Made by a program: the position numbers and the translations under genes | Notes under the pieces: generated by a model | What the model saw: only the letters and a program-made list of their open reading frames with translations | What the model was told of the DNA's origin: nothing | The model's database searches: none | In this document: in pieces, positions 15,410-23,010 of the stretch | How positions within the stretch are numbered: the first letter of the stretch is position 1 | Layout of the letters: every line of letters starts with the position of its first letter | Virus record (IMG/VR): IMGVR_UViG_3300035187_003172 | Coordinates: 1 to 37,849 of that record | DNA length: 37,849 bases | Source: a virus | Direction: 5' to 3' (one strand)

Positions 15410-15859
15410 ATGAAAATAGCAGCGTTCGATCTCGGCACCAAAGTCGGCTTTGCCGTGTCCGACGGGTCTACTCGCTACAGCGGGTCGCAGAACCTTGCGG
15501 CGAAGAAGCATGAAAACTGGGCCGCGCGGTTCGAGAAGTTCGTGGGGCTGCTTGACAGCATCGCGAAGGACGGTGTGCCTGACCGGGTCGTGTACGAAGA
15601 GGTCCGAGCCCACAAGGGAACCGACGCCGCGCACATCTACGGTGCGTTCATGGCCGATCTGCACAAATGGTGCAACGTCCGGAATGTGCCGGTGACTGGG
15701 GTGCCGGTCGGGACAATCAAGAAGTTCGCGACCGGGCATGGCAACGCTTCCAAGATGGAAGTTTTGATGGCCGTCGAAAAACGGTACGGCGTGCTCGCCC
15801 AGGACGACAACGAAGCAGACGCCGTGGCGCTGCTTGAATACGCAAGGAGCGAAATGTGA
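15410..15859 (+). CDS. RuvC-like Holliday junction resolvase
   Basis: 149 residues, typical of phage RuvC-type enzymes that cut branched DNA before packaging. Motifs of the RNase H fold: AAFDLGTKVGFA (Asp 7), VYEEVRAH (Glu about 63) and DDNEADAVALLEY (acidic residues about 136-142). ATG 15410 has GAGAGGAAAT upstream. It is the first gene of the long plus-strand replication operon, and its TGA overlaps the next GTG as GTGA. Confidence 0.85.
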   Translation: MKIAAFDLGTKVGFAVSDGSTRYSGSQNLAAKKHENWAARFEKFVGLLDSIAKDGVPDRVVYEEVRAHKGTDAAHIYGAFMADLHKWCNVRNVPVTGVPVGTIKKFATGHGNASKMEVLMAVEKRYGVLAQDDNEADAVALLEYARSEM

Positions 15860-16107
15860 GCAATGTTCCGACGGACAAGGTACTGCGCGCAATAGCGCAG
15901 AAGGGGTTTGAGAGCATAGCCGACGCGGTGGAAGACGCAGGCGGTGATATGCCGGACGTTTGCAGCGTCGTTCAGTTGATGTTGGTTGCTTGCATGCTTA
16001 GCCTTGCGGAAGGCGACCCGCGTCGTGCGGCGGAGATCAGTGAGCGGGTGGCGCTAGGCACGCTGGAGCAGCTTGCGGGGTACGATAAGGATGATACTCA
16101 TGTCTAG
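15856..16107 (+). CDS. Hypothetical small helical protein
   Basis: 83 residues from GTG 15856, overlapping the ruvC-like stop (GTGA). Helical, acidic, with SIADAVEDAGGDMPDVCSVV, LMLVACMLSLAEGDPRRAAE and ISERVALGTLEQLAGY. No motif recognised. It is tightly packed between the resolvase and a winged-helix gene, so it is likely translated as part of the operon. Confidence 0.65.
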   Translation: MSNVPTDKVLRAIAQKGFESIADAVEDAGGDMPDVCSVVQLMLVACMLSLAEGDPRRAAEISERVALGTLEQLAGYDKDDTHV

Positions 16108-16459
16108 TGTGTCGGAAAAAGAGCAAGAAATCGCAAGGCTGCGCGAACGCCTGCAACTGCTCGAGCAGCACAACTACGCGCTGCTGCGCGGCGTGCCGGA
16201 CTTCCCGCCCGCATGGAAGCTCACGGCCGGCGAAGCCCGGCTGCTGACCGCGCTGGCCATGACCGGCAAAGCCGACATGGAGACGCTGCTGAAAGCCGTG
16301 CGGCTCAACGACAACGCGAAGCCGGCGCTGGTGAAGACACTGGTGTCGAGCGCTCGTCGCAAGCTGCAGGCGAACGGCGTGGCGGTGGAAATCCACAACG
16401 ACCGCGGCGAAGGCTACATCATGCGGGGGCACCTGCCGACCTTGAGGAAAGACAGGTGA
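16100..16459 (+). CDS. Coiled-coil plus winged-helix DNA-binding protein
   Basis: 119 residues from ATG 16100, with AAGG nine bases upstream; ATG 16091 is an alternative. Residues 5-25 form a heptad coiled coil (EKEQEIARLRERLQLLEQ). Residues about 40-115 fit an OmpR/PhoB-type winged helix: LTAGEARLLTALAMTG, VSSARRKLQANGVAV and GEGYIMRG at the wing. There is no receiver domain. It probably binds DNA as a dimer and may regulate phage or host promoters. It resembles, in plan, the protein at 21342-21728. Confidence 0.7.
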   Translation: MSSVSEKEQEIARLRERLQLLEQHNYALLRGVPDFPPAWKLTAGEARLLTALAMTGKADMETLLKAVRLNDNAKPALVKTLVSSARRKLQANGVAVEIHNDRGEGYIMRGHLPTLRKDR

Positions 16460-17811
16460 ATGACCTCGATCCTGTCCTTCCGCTCCAGGACGAAGACGCA
16501 AGATGGCTTGCGGCGCGTGACGCTCGTTATCTCGCCCATGAAATGCGAGTTGGCAAGACACCTACCGCTATCCGAGCATGTGACCTGCTGGGGGTACAAT
16601 CTGTCCTTTGGCTCACGACGGGTGCGGCTCGGTTGGGACACCAATACGCTTGGCGAAGATTCAGTTATGTCGGTCGTGGTAGTCAGGTGATGATGGCCGG
16701 ATCCGAACAGCCGACTGCCGACGTGGTCATAAGCACGTATGACCTGGCAACCGGCGCCCTGTACGAAAAGTTGATGAAGAGGCAATTTGATGTGCTGGTC
16801 CTCGACGAAGCGCATAAGCTCAAGAACAAATCCACCAACCGGACCATCGGTGTTTTCGGTGAGGCAACTGACCGTCGTGACGGGCTCGCCTCCAAAGCGG
16901 CGCACGTCTATCCCCTCAGTGGGACGCCAGCCCCAAATCACCCCGGAGAACTCTGGCCCACGCTAAGGGCGCTTTTCCCGCAGGCGATCATGCGCGAGAA
17001 CGGGACGCCGATGCCGGCGAGCGCGTTCGTTGATCGGTACTGCAAGACGAAGTTCAGCCCGTTTGGCGGGATCCAGATCGTCGGCGCAAAGAACAAGGCC
17101 GAGCTGCGCGATCGACTGAAGCCGTACTTTCTGCGGCGCCGATTTGCCGACGTGTACCCCGACGCCGCGGGGATCGAAGTTCAGCAGCTTTTCGTCGATG
17201 CTCAGTCGAACCTGGACGATCTGCGCGAACTCGAGAAGAGCGACGTGTGCGCGGACTTGATGCGACTGGTGCAGCGGGAAGATGTAAGCGCCGAAGTGCG
17301 TCGCCAGGCGTTGAAAGAGATCGACGAGAAGATCGGCATGCGGCTGCGGCGTCTGACGGGGATGGCGAAAGCGCCGGGCGTGGTTGCGTGGGCGAAGGAA
17401 TATCTCGAGGACCGGAAGAAGCTGGTCTTGTTCGGCCACCACACCGAAGTTTTGGATGCGCTGTGCGACGGGCTGGCCAAGTACAAGCCGCTGCGTGTGA
17501 GCGGTGGGGTGAGCGGCAAGGCGCGTGCCGAGGCAGAACATCTGTTCCAGACGGATCCGAGCCGTCGGGTGTTCGTCGGCAACCTGATTTCGGCCGGCGA
17601 AGGCATTGACCTGAGCGTCGCCGACGACGTGGTGCTTGTGGAGTCAGATTGGGTACCGGGTACGAACGAGCAAGCGGTACGACGGATCGTGAATTTCGCG
17701 AAGAAGCGCGAGAACATCGCGTGGTTTGCCACGCTGGCGAAGAGCATAGATGAGCAGATCCAGCGGACGAATACGCAGAAGACCGCGGACCTGCTGGCGA
17801 TTTTCAACTGA
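16456..17811 (+). CDS. SNF2-family DNA helicase/ATPase
   Basis: 451 residues from GTG 16456 overlapping the previous stop (GTGA); the frame is open further upstream but that part is out-of-frame reading of the winged-helix gene. Superfamily 2 motifs: HEMRVGKTPTAIRA (motif I), DVVISTYDL (Ia/Ib region), VLVLDEAHKLKN (DEAH, motif II), PLSGTPAPN (III), FVGNLISAGEGIDLS (V) and TNEQAVRRIVNF (VI). Short, single-core phage SNF2 proteins of this type move on or remodel DNA during replication and recombination. The order next to a resolvase and Cas4-like nuclease supports that role. Confidence 0.85.
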   Translation: MNDLDPVLPLQDEDARWLAARDARYLAHEMRVGKTPTAIRACDLLGVQSVLWLTTGAARLGHQYAWRRFSYVGRGSQVMMAGSEQPTADVVISTYDLATGALYEKLMKRQFDVLVLDEAHKLKNKSTNRTIGVFGEATDRRDGLASKAAHVYPLSGTPAPNHPGELWPTLRALFPQAIMRENGTPMPASAFVDRYCKTKFSPFGGIQIVGAKNKAELRDRLKPYFLRRRFADVYPDAAGIEVQQLFVDAQSNLDDLRELEKSDVCADLMRLVQREDVSAEVRRQALKEIDEKIGMRLRRLTGMAKAPGVVAWAKEYLEDRKKLVLFGHHTEVLDALCDGLAKYKPLRVSGGVSGKARAEAEHLFQTDPSRRVFVGNLISAGEGIDLSVADDVVLVESDWVPGTNEQAVRRIVNFAKKRENIAWFATLAKSIDEQIQRTNTQKTADLLAIFN

Positions 17812-17813
17812 AA

Positions 17814-17889
17814 GGAAACCAGAATGCGCAGCTACGGCAAGAGCATGTTTCCAAACGACTACCTTGCGGCGCAAGAGGAAACCAGAATG
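17814..17889 (+). repeat. In-frame duplication of GGAAACCAGAATG
   Basis: The 13 bases GGAAACCAGAATG, ribosome site plus start codon, occur at 17814-17826 and 17877-17889, 63 bases (21 codons) apart, so the next protein has two equivalent in-frame starts. Confidence 0.85.
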
Positions 17890-18159
17890 ACTGACAAACA
17901 AATCCCGCTTCAAAAGCACCTGAACATTGTTTCAGATCTCAAGCTCAAGCTAGATGAACTGCGGTCGAAGTGGCTTTTTCCTTGTAATACCGAAGCGGCT
18001 GATTTGATTGAGCGCCTGATCCGCGAACGGGACGAAGCCCGCGCCAAGGCTATTGATGAGGCGGCTGCGGCATTCCGGCGGGTCGCTCCGGGCGCGATGC
18101 TGGCAGGCGACGTTGACCGCGTTGAATCCCATATCCTCGCACTAAAGGACAAGCCATGA
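17824..18159 (+). CDS. Hypothetical protein with two duplicated starts
   Basis: 111 residues from ATG 17824, or 90 from ATG 17887; both starts have the same GGAAACCAG upstream. The body is helical: LNIVSDLKLKLDELRSKWLF, EAADLIERLIRERDEARAKA, DEAAAAFRRVAPGAML and VDRVESHILALKDKP. It looks like the small Ead/Ea22-like early proteins of unknown function common in phages, which often carry such EADLIERL and RDEAR segments. Its TGA overlaps the next ATG as ATGA. Confidence 0.6.
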   Translation: MRSYGKSMFPNDYLAAQEETRMTDKQIPLQKHLNIVSDLKLKLDELRSKWLFPCNTEAADLIERLIRERDEARAKAIDEAAAAFRRVAPGAMLAGDVDRVESHILALKDKP

Positions 18160-18197
18160 CTGAATGGCTACACTACGACAAATTCCCCGTAGTGTAA
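18156..18197 (+). CDS. 13-residue mini-ORF over a hairpin
   Basis: ATG 18156 overlaps the previous stop (ATGA) and 13 codons (MTEWLHYDKFPVV) follow to TAA. The same bases form ACACTACG (18170-18177) with CGTAGTGT (18188-18195), a perfect 8-bp stem with a 10-base loop. The ORF may be real, a coupling device, or incidental to the hairpin. Confidence 0.25.
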   Translation: MTEWLHYDKFPVV

Positions 18198-18214
18198 GAA
18201 CGGAGACACAAGAC

Positions 18215-18412
18215 ATGATCGTGACTGAAAACGAAGCCCGCACCAAATGGTGCCCACATGCCCGCGACGCGGATCTCGGCGGCAACCGCGACAGCTCCGG
18301 TGAGCAGCCGCACGTCGCTACCTGCATCGGCAGCAACTGCATGGCCTGGCGGTGGCTGCAGTCCACCAAGCATTCCGGCCGTGGCTATTGCGGTCTGAGC
18401 GGCAGCGTATAG
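18215..18412 (+). CDS. Small Cys-rich (zinc-ribbon-like) phage protein
   Basis: 65 residues from ATG 18215, with CGGAGA about nine bases upstream. Cys residues occur in KWCPHARD, ATCIGSNCMAWRW and GRGYCGLSG. This KWCP...C...CMAWRW...GYCGL pattern is common in small proteins of phages and prophages; four Cys could hold a zinc ion. Function unknown. It lies in the plus replication operon just before a 60-base gap with possible operator sequences. Confidence 0.65.
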   Translation: MIVTENEARTKWCPHARDADLGGNRDSSGEQPHVATCIGSNCMAWRWLQSTKHSGRGYCGLSGSV

Positions 18413-18415
18413 CCG

Positions 18416-18453
18416 TACTAAATGTGTAGTAATAGTAGCAAATGTAGTTGACA
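18416..18453 (+). promoter_or_regulatory. Possible internal promoter/operator
   Basis: TACTA-AATGTG-TAGTA (18416-18431) is an inverted repeat similar in style to the CTACATGTAG palindrome at the repressor promoter. TAGTAGCAAATGTAG follows, then TTGACA at 18448-18453, a perfect -35 hexamer. No good -10 is seen (TAGCGT at 17-base spacing). Confidence 0.3.
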
Positions 18454-18465
18454 GTCGAAATTCCA

Positions 18466-18666
18466 GTGAGTAGCGTCGTGACATCGAAACTGATTCCCCC
18501 GCCCTGGTTCGACGAGGCACTGGAACTCAAAGCGAAAGGAATGACCGTCCGCGGTATTGCCTACGCGCTCCAAGGGCGGGGGTACAAGATCAGCCACCAG
18601 CAGGTCTGGTACTGGACCACCCCGCAGGGGTTTCGAAGATTGAAATTCATCAAGAGAGGCAAATGA
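18466..18666 (+). CDS. Small helix-turn-helix protein
   Basis: 66 residues from GTG 18466; the frame is open from TTG 18448 and GTG 18478 is also possible, none with a clear ribosome site. The core PPWFDEALELKAKGMTVRGI followed by AYALQGRGYKISHQQVWYW matches a recombinase/transposase-type HTH (long helix, turn, recognition helix starting at SHQQV). The C-terminus is basic. Probably a DNA-binding regulator or accessory protein; 3 bases separate it from the next gene. Confidence 0.55.
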   Translation: MSSVVTSKLIPPPWFDEALELKAKGMTVRGIAYALQGRGYKISHQQVWYWTTPQGFRRLKFIKRGK

Positions 18667-18669
18667 CCT

Positions 18670-19170
18670 ATGGCAATCGAAATCAGGATAACGGGCGAGA
18701 CGGCGGAGCAGGTTCTGGCCGATCTGGTGAAACTCGCTGGGCAGAACACAATCATCGAGTGGAAAGGGATCGACGCGGAAGATACGTCGCAGCCGGCACC
18801 GCAGCAGCCGAGCGAGAGCGAGCCAAAGGGCCGGCGTGGCCGCCCGCGGAAATCGGAGAGTGGCAAGACCGAGGAATCGCCTGTCGAGCCTGCGGAGGCT
18901 TCGTCACCCGTGCCGCCAACCGAGGCGCCCGCTTCCTCTGCACCTGCCGCTGAGCCAGTCGCCGAGCCAGTTGCCGAGCCGGTCGAAGACCTGAAGGCGC
19001 TGCAGAACGAGTGCCGCGTCATGTCTGCGGAGCTGGTCAGCAAGAAGATACTCGACGCCGGCTCGATCACGAAGATGATCCGCGAGGCTGGCGCCGAGAA
19101 GATCGGCGAGCTGACCGTCGACGGGCTCAAGGCGCTGAAGTTCAAGCTCGAGCGGGAACTGTCGAAGTGA
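18670..19170 (+). CDS. AT-hook protein with Pro/Ala-rich linker
   Basis: 166 residues from ATG 18670. The N-terminal about 40 residues (IEIRITGETAEQVLADLVKL) may form a small alpha/beta domain. A KGRRGRPRKSE segment (about 54-64) is a canonical AT-hook that fits the minor groove of A/T-rich DNA. A low-complexity Pro/Ala/Glu linker with repeated PVAEPVAEPVE leads to a helical C-terminal domain (ECRVMSAELVSKKILDAGSI, KIGELTVDGLKALKFKLE). It precedes the nuclease-SSB pair, so a replication or recombination scaffold role is plausible. The TGA overlaps the next GTG as GTGA. Confidence 0.65.
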   Translation: MAIEIRITGETAEQVLADLVKLAGQNTIIEWKGIDAEDTSQPAPQQPSESEPKGRRGRPRKSESGKTEESPVEPAEASSPVPPTEAPASSAPAAEPVAEPVAEPVEDLKALQNECRVMSAELVSKKILDAGSITKMIREAGAEKIGELTVDGLKALKFKLERELSK

Positions 19171-20333
19171 ACCACGCCGACCGTTTCCACAGCAAGCTGA
19201 GCCCATCCGGCGCGAAGCGCTTCATGGCGTGCCCTGGCAGCATTCGGCTGTCGGAAGGCATTCCCCGCCGTGACAGCGTCTTCAGCGCCGAAGGGACCGC
19301 AGCCCACGAGCTTGCGGAGAAGTGCCTGCGGACAGGCTTCGACGCGGCCAAGTATCTCGGCGAGAAGATCGGCGAGTTCGAAGTGACCGACGAAATGGCT
19401 GTGGCCGTGCAGTCCTACGTCGACTACGTGCGGTGGTTCATCGAGCGCGGGTGGACGGTGGTTCTCGAAGAACGGGTTGACCTATCGCACGTAGTCGACG
19501 GGATGTCTGGAATGGCGGATTGCTACGCCTACAAAGACGACCATGTCGCCATCATAGACTACAAGCACGGTCGTGGTGTTGCTGTCGAAGCGTACGAGAA
19601 TCCGCAGCCGATGTCCTATGCACTAGGGGTCCTAAAGAGGCTGAGCAATCAGCACAAATTCAATAAGGTCAGCCTCACGATCGTCCAGCCGCGGGCCTCG
19701 CACCCGCGCGGCGGGATCCGCACGTGGGAAACCACGCCGGAACGACTGGAGAGTTTTGCCGGCGAGCTTGCCGACGCGGCGTTTGCTACGCTTGATCCGG
19801 AAGCGCCGCTGGTGCCGGGGGATCACTGCCAGTTCTGCCCGGCCGCCGACGCGAATGTCTGCCCGGCGCTGAAAGAGCAGGCACTGGCGCTCGCTGCGGA
19901 AGAGTTCGAGGACGCCAGCTATGCCGGCCTGTCCAACGAAGAGCTCGGCGCGCTGCTCGGCAAGGTTTCGACTGTCGAAACGTGGTGCAAGAAGCTGCGC
20001 GAATACGCGAACGCCCAGGCGAAGGTCGGCCGCATGCCGACCGGCTACAAATGGGTGGAGAAGCGCGCCACGCGCAAGTGGAGCGATGAGGAATCGGTCG
20101 CAGACAACCTGCGGCTGGTGATGGACTTCAACGACGAGCAGATTTTCGAGCGGAAGCTGAAGAGCCCGCCGCAGATCGAGAAGCTCGTCGGGAAGAAGGA
20201 CTTCGGTGTGCTTCGGCCGCTGATAGTTCAGCAGTCGAGCGGGCTTGTGCTGGCACCGCTCGGAGATCCACGGCCCGAAGCTCAGCCAAATGCGGCAAGC
20301 GAATTCGAGGCCGTAAGCATGGATGATGAGTAG
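19167..20333 (+). CDS. PD-(D/E)XK nuclease, DUF2800/Cas4-RecB-like
   Basis: 388 residues from GTG 19167 overlapping the AT-hook stop; earlier in-frame sequence is a shadow of the neighbour. Motifs: KLSPSGAKRFMACPGS at the start, GTAAHELAEKCL (His), GMADCYAYKDD, then VAIIDYKHGRG with the D-x-K pair of the nuclease core, and a C-terminal CQFCPAADANVCPAL matching the Cys cluster of Cas4/AddB-like iron-sulphur nucleases. This family commonly sits next to the DUF2815 SSB, as here, and likely processes DNA ends during recombination. Catalysis is inferred from motifs. Confidence 0.85.
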   Translation: MNHADRFHSKLSPSGAKRFMACPGSIRLSEGIPRRDSVFSAEGTAAHELAEKCLRTGFDAAKYLGEKIGEFEVTDEMAVAVQSYVDYVRWFIERGWTVVLEERVDLSHVVDGMSGMADCYAYKDDHVAIIDYKHGRGVAVEAYENPQPMSYALGVLKRLSNQHKFNKVSLTIVQPRASHPRGGIRTWETTPERLESFAGELADAAFATLDPEAPLVPGDHCQFCPAADANVCPALKEQALALAAEEFEDASYAGLSNEELGALLGKVSTVETWCKKLREYANAQAKVGRMPTGYKWVEKRATRKWSDEESVADNLRLVMDFNDEQIFERKLKSPPQIEKLVGKKDFGVLRPLIVQQSSGLVLAPLGDPRPEAQPNAASEFEAVSMDDE

Positions 20334-20353
20334 CAAATAGAGGAAAATGTAGG

Positions 20354-20980
20354 ATGGCAAGAGATTTTAATGCGTTTGTGCCCGGCAAGAAAGAGGGCAC
20401 GATTCTCACCCCGAAGTGCCGCCTGATCTATCCGCAGCTTTTCGAAGCCGTGGACATGAAGGGCAACCCCAAGGGACCGGAAGAAAAGCTCCGGTATCGC
20501 CTGACGATACTGGTGCCGAAGAAGGCCGACCTGACGTTGCTCCGCGAGCGTGTCGAAGCGGTGATACAGGACGAAGCACCGGCCAAGGACCGCTCTACGG
20601 CCCGCAAGCCGTGGCTGAAGACGGCGGATTCGAAGGCACTGGAAAAGTACAGCGACGAATTCCCGGTCATGCTGCGCGTTCACAGCAAGTACGCGCCGCA
20701 GGTGGTCGGGCCGGATCCGACGCGGGCGCTCACCGAGGACGAAGTCTATTCAGGCCGGTGGGGCGTCGTGTCGCTCAACCCGTATTGGTACGGCTCGATC
20801 GACGGCGGCAAGCCGGGCGTGGCTCTCGGCATGGGCAACGTGCAGTTCCTCGATCATGCCGACAAGATCGGCGGGTCGCGTGTGACTGCCGAGGACGAGT
20901 TCGAACCGGCTGACGATGTCGAAGATTCGGCACCGCCCAGTGCACGGGGCAACAGCACTTCTGACGATCTCTTCGGCTGA
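20354..20980 (+). CDS. Single-stranded DNA-binding protein (DUF2815-like)
   Basis: 208 residues from ATG 20354, with AGAGGAAAATGTAGG upstream. An OB-fold-type body (RLIYPQLFEAVDMKGNPKGP, RYRLTILVPKKAD, then WGVVSLNPYWYGS and KPGVALGMGNVQFLDHADKI) and an acidic tail ending SDDLFG. The aromatic and acidic C-terminal tip is the partner-binding feature of SSBs. It follows its usual neighbour, the DUF2800-type nuclease. Confidence 0.85.
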   Translation: MARDFNAFVPGKKEGTILTPKCRLIYPQLFEAVDMKGNPKGPEEKLRYRLTILVPKKADLTLLRERVEAVIQDEAPAKDRSTARKPWLKTADSKALEKYSDEFPVMLRVHSKYAPQVVGPDPTRALTEDEVYSGRWGVVSLNPYWYGSIDGGKPGVALGMGNVQFLDHADKIGGSRVTAEDEFEPADDVEDSAPPSARGNSTSDDLFG

Positions 20981-21066
20981 AGGTACTGCGTCGGCCGACG
21001 CGGCGGGGGCTGGCCTCCCACAACTCCCGCCGCACCCCTTCATTGAAACGAAAGGATGCTATCACC

Positions 21067-21345
21067 ATGACCGAAGGTCACAACAGCCGCCAGCAGCTCC
21101 GCAGTTACGTCGAGCGCATCGAGCGACTTGAAGAAGAGAAGAAGGCGCTCGCCGAGGACATCAAGTCGATCTACGTCGAGGCCAAGAGCAACGGCTACGA
21201 CCGCAAGGCGCTCGCCCACATCGTGAAACTGCGCAAGCAGGACGCGACCGCCAGGGCGGAATTCGAGAGCATCGTCGACACCTACATGGCCGCGCTCGGC
21301 ATGCTGCCGGATGAAGCGCGCGAGATCGCCGAGGCACTGGGATGA
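21067..21345 (+). CDS. GapR-like nucleoid protein (DUF2312)
   Basis: 92 residues from ATG 21067, with GAAAGGATGC about nine bases upstream. The segment LRSYVERIERLEEEKKALAE, then DIKSIYVEAKSNGYDRKALA, closely follows the DUF2312/GapR pattern (coiled-coil dimer helix, then a basic helix region), and the end has TYMAALGMLPDEAREIAEAL. In Caulobacter GapR encircles overtwisted DNA ahead of forks and promotes topoisomerase action. A phage copy in the replication operon could do this for phage replication or compete with host GapR. Family call is by recognition; role is inference. Its stop overlaps the next ATG (ATGA). Confidence 0.85.
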   Translation: MTEGHNSRQQLRSYVERIERLEEEKKALAEDIKSIYVEAKSNGYDRKALAHIVKLRKQDATARAEFESIVDTYMAALGMLPDEAREIAEALG

Positions 21346-21728
21346 ACTACCACCGATCCGAAACGGCCATGCTGCGCGATCGCATCGAGCAGCTAGAGGA
21401 AGAGCTCCGCCAGCTTCGCGAGACATTCGTCGGCGCACAGGACGACGACCTGCGGTTCACGCTGAGCATCACGTACAAGCTGCCGCCGATGGAAGTCGCC
21501 GTGTTGCTGCTTCTGCTGCGCCGACGCTTCGTCACCCGCGAGCAAATGTACGCCGCTGTCTACGGCGCCGACTCCGAGGTCCAGGAGCGGATATTCGACG
21601 TTACGATCAGTCGGCTCCGCAAGAAGACCCGCATCCACATAGCCAACGCCTACAAGATCGGCTGGTGGATCCCGAACCGCGAGAAGGTGTTGGAAGCAGT
21701 TCTTGAAGGAAAGGAACTTCCGCTATGA
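21342..21728 (+). CDS. Coiled-coil plus winged-helix regulator
   Basis: 128 residues from ATG 21342. The N-terminal MLRDRIEQLEEELRQLRETF is a coiled coil. The rest resembles an OmpR-type winged helix: LPPMEVAVLLLLLRRRFVTR, EQMYAAVYG and FDVTISRLRKKTRIH, then a short wing YKIGWWIP. No receiver domain. Same architecture as the protein at 16100-16459, so the phage has two orphan winged-helix factors in one operon. Overlaps both neighbours by ATGA. Confidence 0.75.
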   Translation: MNYHRSETAMLRDRIEQLEEELRQLRETFVGAQDDDLRFTLSITYKLPPMEVAVLLLLLRRRFVTREQMYAAVYGADSEVQERIFDVTISRLRKKTRIHIANAYKIGWWIPNREKVLEAVLEGKELPL

Positions 21729-22276
21729 CCAAGATACTCACCTACAGCGGCGTCGTGTTCGATCTGATCGAGCCGAAGGCAGCAGACGTGCGCTTCGACG
21801 ACATCGTCGCGCCGCTGTCCCGTATCGGCCGCTTCAACGACCACCTTGCGGGGCGCGTCACGCTGCTGCAGCACAGCCTGTTGGTGACCGACCTGGTTGG
21901 CTACAAGGCCCGGCCGTATGCACTGCTGCACGACGCTCACGAAGCCTATATCGGCGACATCACGACGCCGGTTGTTCAGGCGCTCGACACCGCGAACTAC
22001 GGCACCGCCAACGCGGTCGCGGCACTGAAGTATCGGATCGACTGCGCGATCTACGGAGCGTTCGGGTTGTCGTTTCCCGACGTCGACATTCTCGACGAGA
22101 TCAAGGGCGCCGACCTCATGGCGCTGGCGATCGAGAAAGAGAACTTTGCCGATCCGGGGCCGGACGAATTGTGGGCCGACCTGCCAGAGCCGGTGTACGC
22201 CGCGATACCGTTCTCCGACAACCCGTCGCGCTTCCGCCACATGTTGACCTCGCTTTGCCCAAAGGTGCCGGCATGA
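21725..22276 (+). CDS. HD-domain phosphohydrolase (YfbR-like)
   Basis: 183 residues from ATG 21725. HD motifs: LLQHSLLVTDLV (first His), YALLHDAHEAYIGDI (His-Asp pair with conserved EAYIGD), and KGADLMALAIEKENF (distal Asp). Such phage proteins remove phosphate from deoxynucleoside monophosphates and tune the nucleotide pool. A dNMP kinase at 27545 is in the same operon. The TGA overlaps the next ATG. Confidence 0.85.
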   Translation: MTKILTYSGVVFDLIEPKAADVRFDDIVAPLSRIGRFNDHLAGRVTLLQHSLLVTDLVGYKARPYALLHDAHEAYIGDITTPVVQALDTANYGTANAVAALKYRIDCAIYGAFGLSFPDVDILDEIKGADLMALAIEKENFADPGPDELWADLPEPVYAAIPFSDNPSRFRHMLTSLCPKVPA

Positions 22277-23010
22277 AAAAGTGGCTTGATGCGCTGATTG
22301 TCGCAATTTTCGTAGCGTATTGCATTGTGTGGGCCGCAGCAGCAAAGGCGCAGCAGAAGGTCGACGTGGCACTGGTTCTCGCCATCGACCATTCGAGCAG
22401 CGTCGACGCGACCGAGTGGAAGCTTCAGCTTGAAGGCTACGCCGACGCATTCCGAAGCGATGCGGTGAAAGCTTCCATCACTTCCGGCTACCACCAGAAG
22501 ATCGCCGTCGCGGTGTTCCGGTGGTCCGACTACTCGATGCAAGAGACACTGATCGGCTGGACGGTCCTCGACGGCCCGGAAGCCGCCGACATGTTCGCCG
22601 CGCAGATCATGCAGTTTTCCAAGCTGCCGGCGCTCAACGGCACCTGCATCGCTGGCGCGCTGGTGTTTGCCGGCGACTTGCTGAAGGCCGCGCCGTGGGC
22701 CGAGCGCCAGGTGATCGACGTATCTGGCGACGAGGCCGAAAGCTGCGGCCCGAACGGCCCGTATGCAAGACAGGCTAGAGACGCGCTGGTCGACTTGGGC
22801 GTGCAGATAAACGGACTGCCGATCCTGCAGGCGGAAGTGCCTGTGGTCTACGGGATCCCGGCCGGTGGCGACACCAACAAAAACATCGAGCGCTTCTACA
22901 GCGAGAACGTCGTGGGCGGGCCGGGTGCCTTCATGGTCACGGCCAATGGCTTCGGCGGGTTCGCGATGGCGGTCCAGCGCAAGCTGTTGCTCGAAATCGC
23001 GGGGCTGTGA
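22273..23010 (+). CDS. Secreted DUF1194-like VWA-domain protein
   Basis: 245 residues from ATG 22273. A Sec-type signal peptide (KKW, hydrophobic DALIVAIFVAYCIVWAAAA, then KAQQ) is followed by VDVALVLAIDHSSSVDATEW, whose D-x-S-x-S is the metal-binding MIDAS of von Willebrand A domains. Further features: NGTCIAGALVFAGDLL, QVIDVSGDEAESCG and a C-terminal NGFGGFAMAVQRKL. The order matches the DUF1194 family found in alphaproteobacteria, where it is predicted to be periplasmic. Why a phage carries it in a replication operon is unclear: envelope modification, superinfection control or a moron are options. It overlaps the methyltransferase start (TGATG). Confidence 0.8.
   Translation: MKKWLDALIVAIFVAYCIVWAAAAKAQQKVDVALVLAIDHSSSVDATEWKLQLEGYADAFRSDAVKASITSGYHQKIAVAVFRWSDYSMQETLIGWTVLDGPEAADMFAAQIMQFSKLPALNGTCIAGALVFAGDLLKAAPWAERQVIDVSGDEAESCGPNGPYARQARDALVDLGVQINGLPILQAEVPVVYGIPAGGDTNKNIERFYSENVVGGPGAFMVTANGFGGFAMAVQRKLLLEIAGL

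Noticed and set aside
16213-16455. Upstream extension of the SNF2 helicase
   Set aside because: It reads the winged-helix gene in another frame; the GTG at 16456 overlapping its stop is a better start.
19011-19166. Upstream extension of the nuclease gene
   Set aside because: That part is the AT-hook protein read out of frame; the GTGA overlap at 19167 gives a better start.
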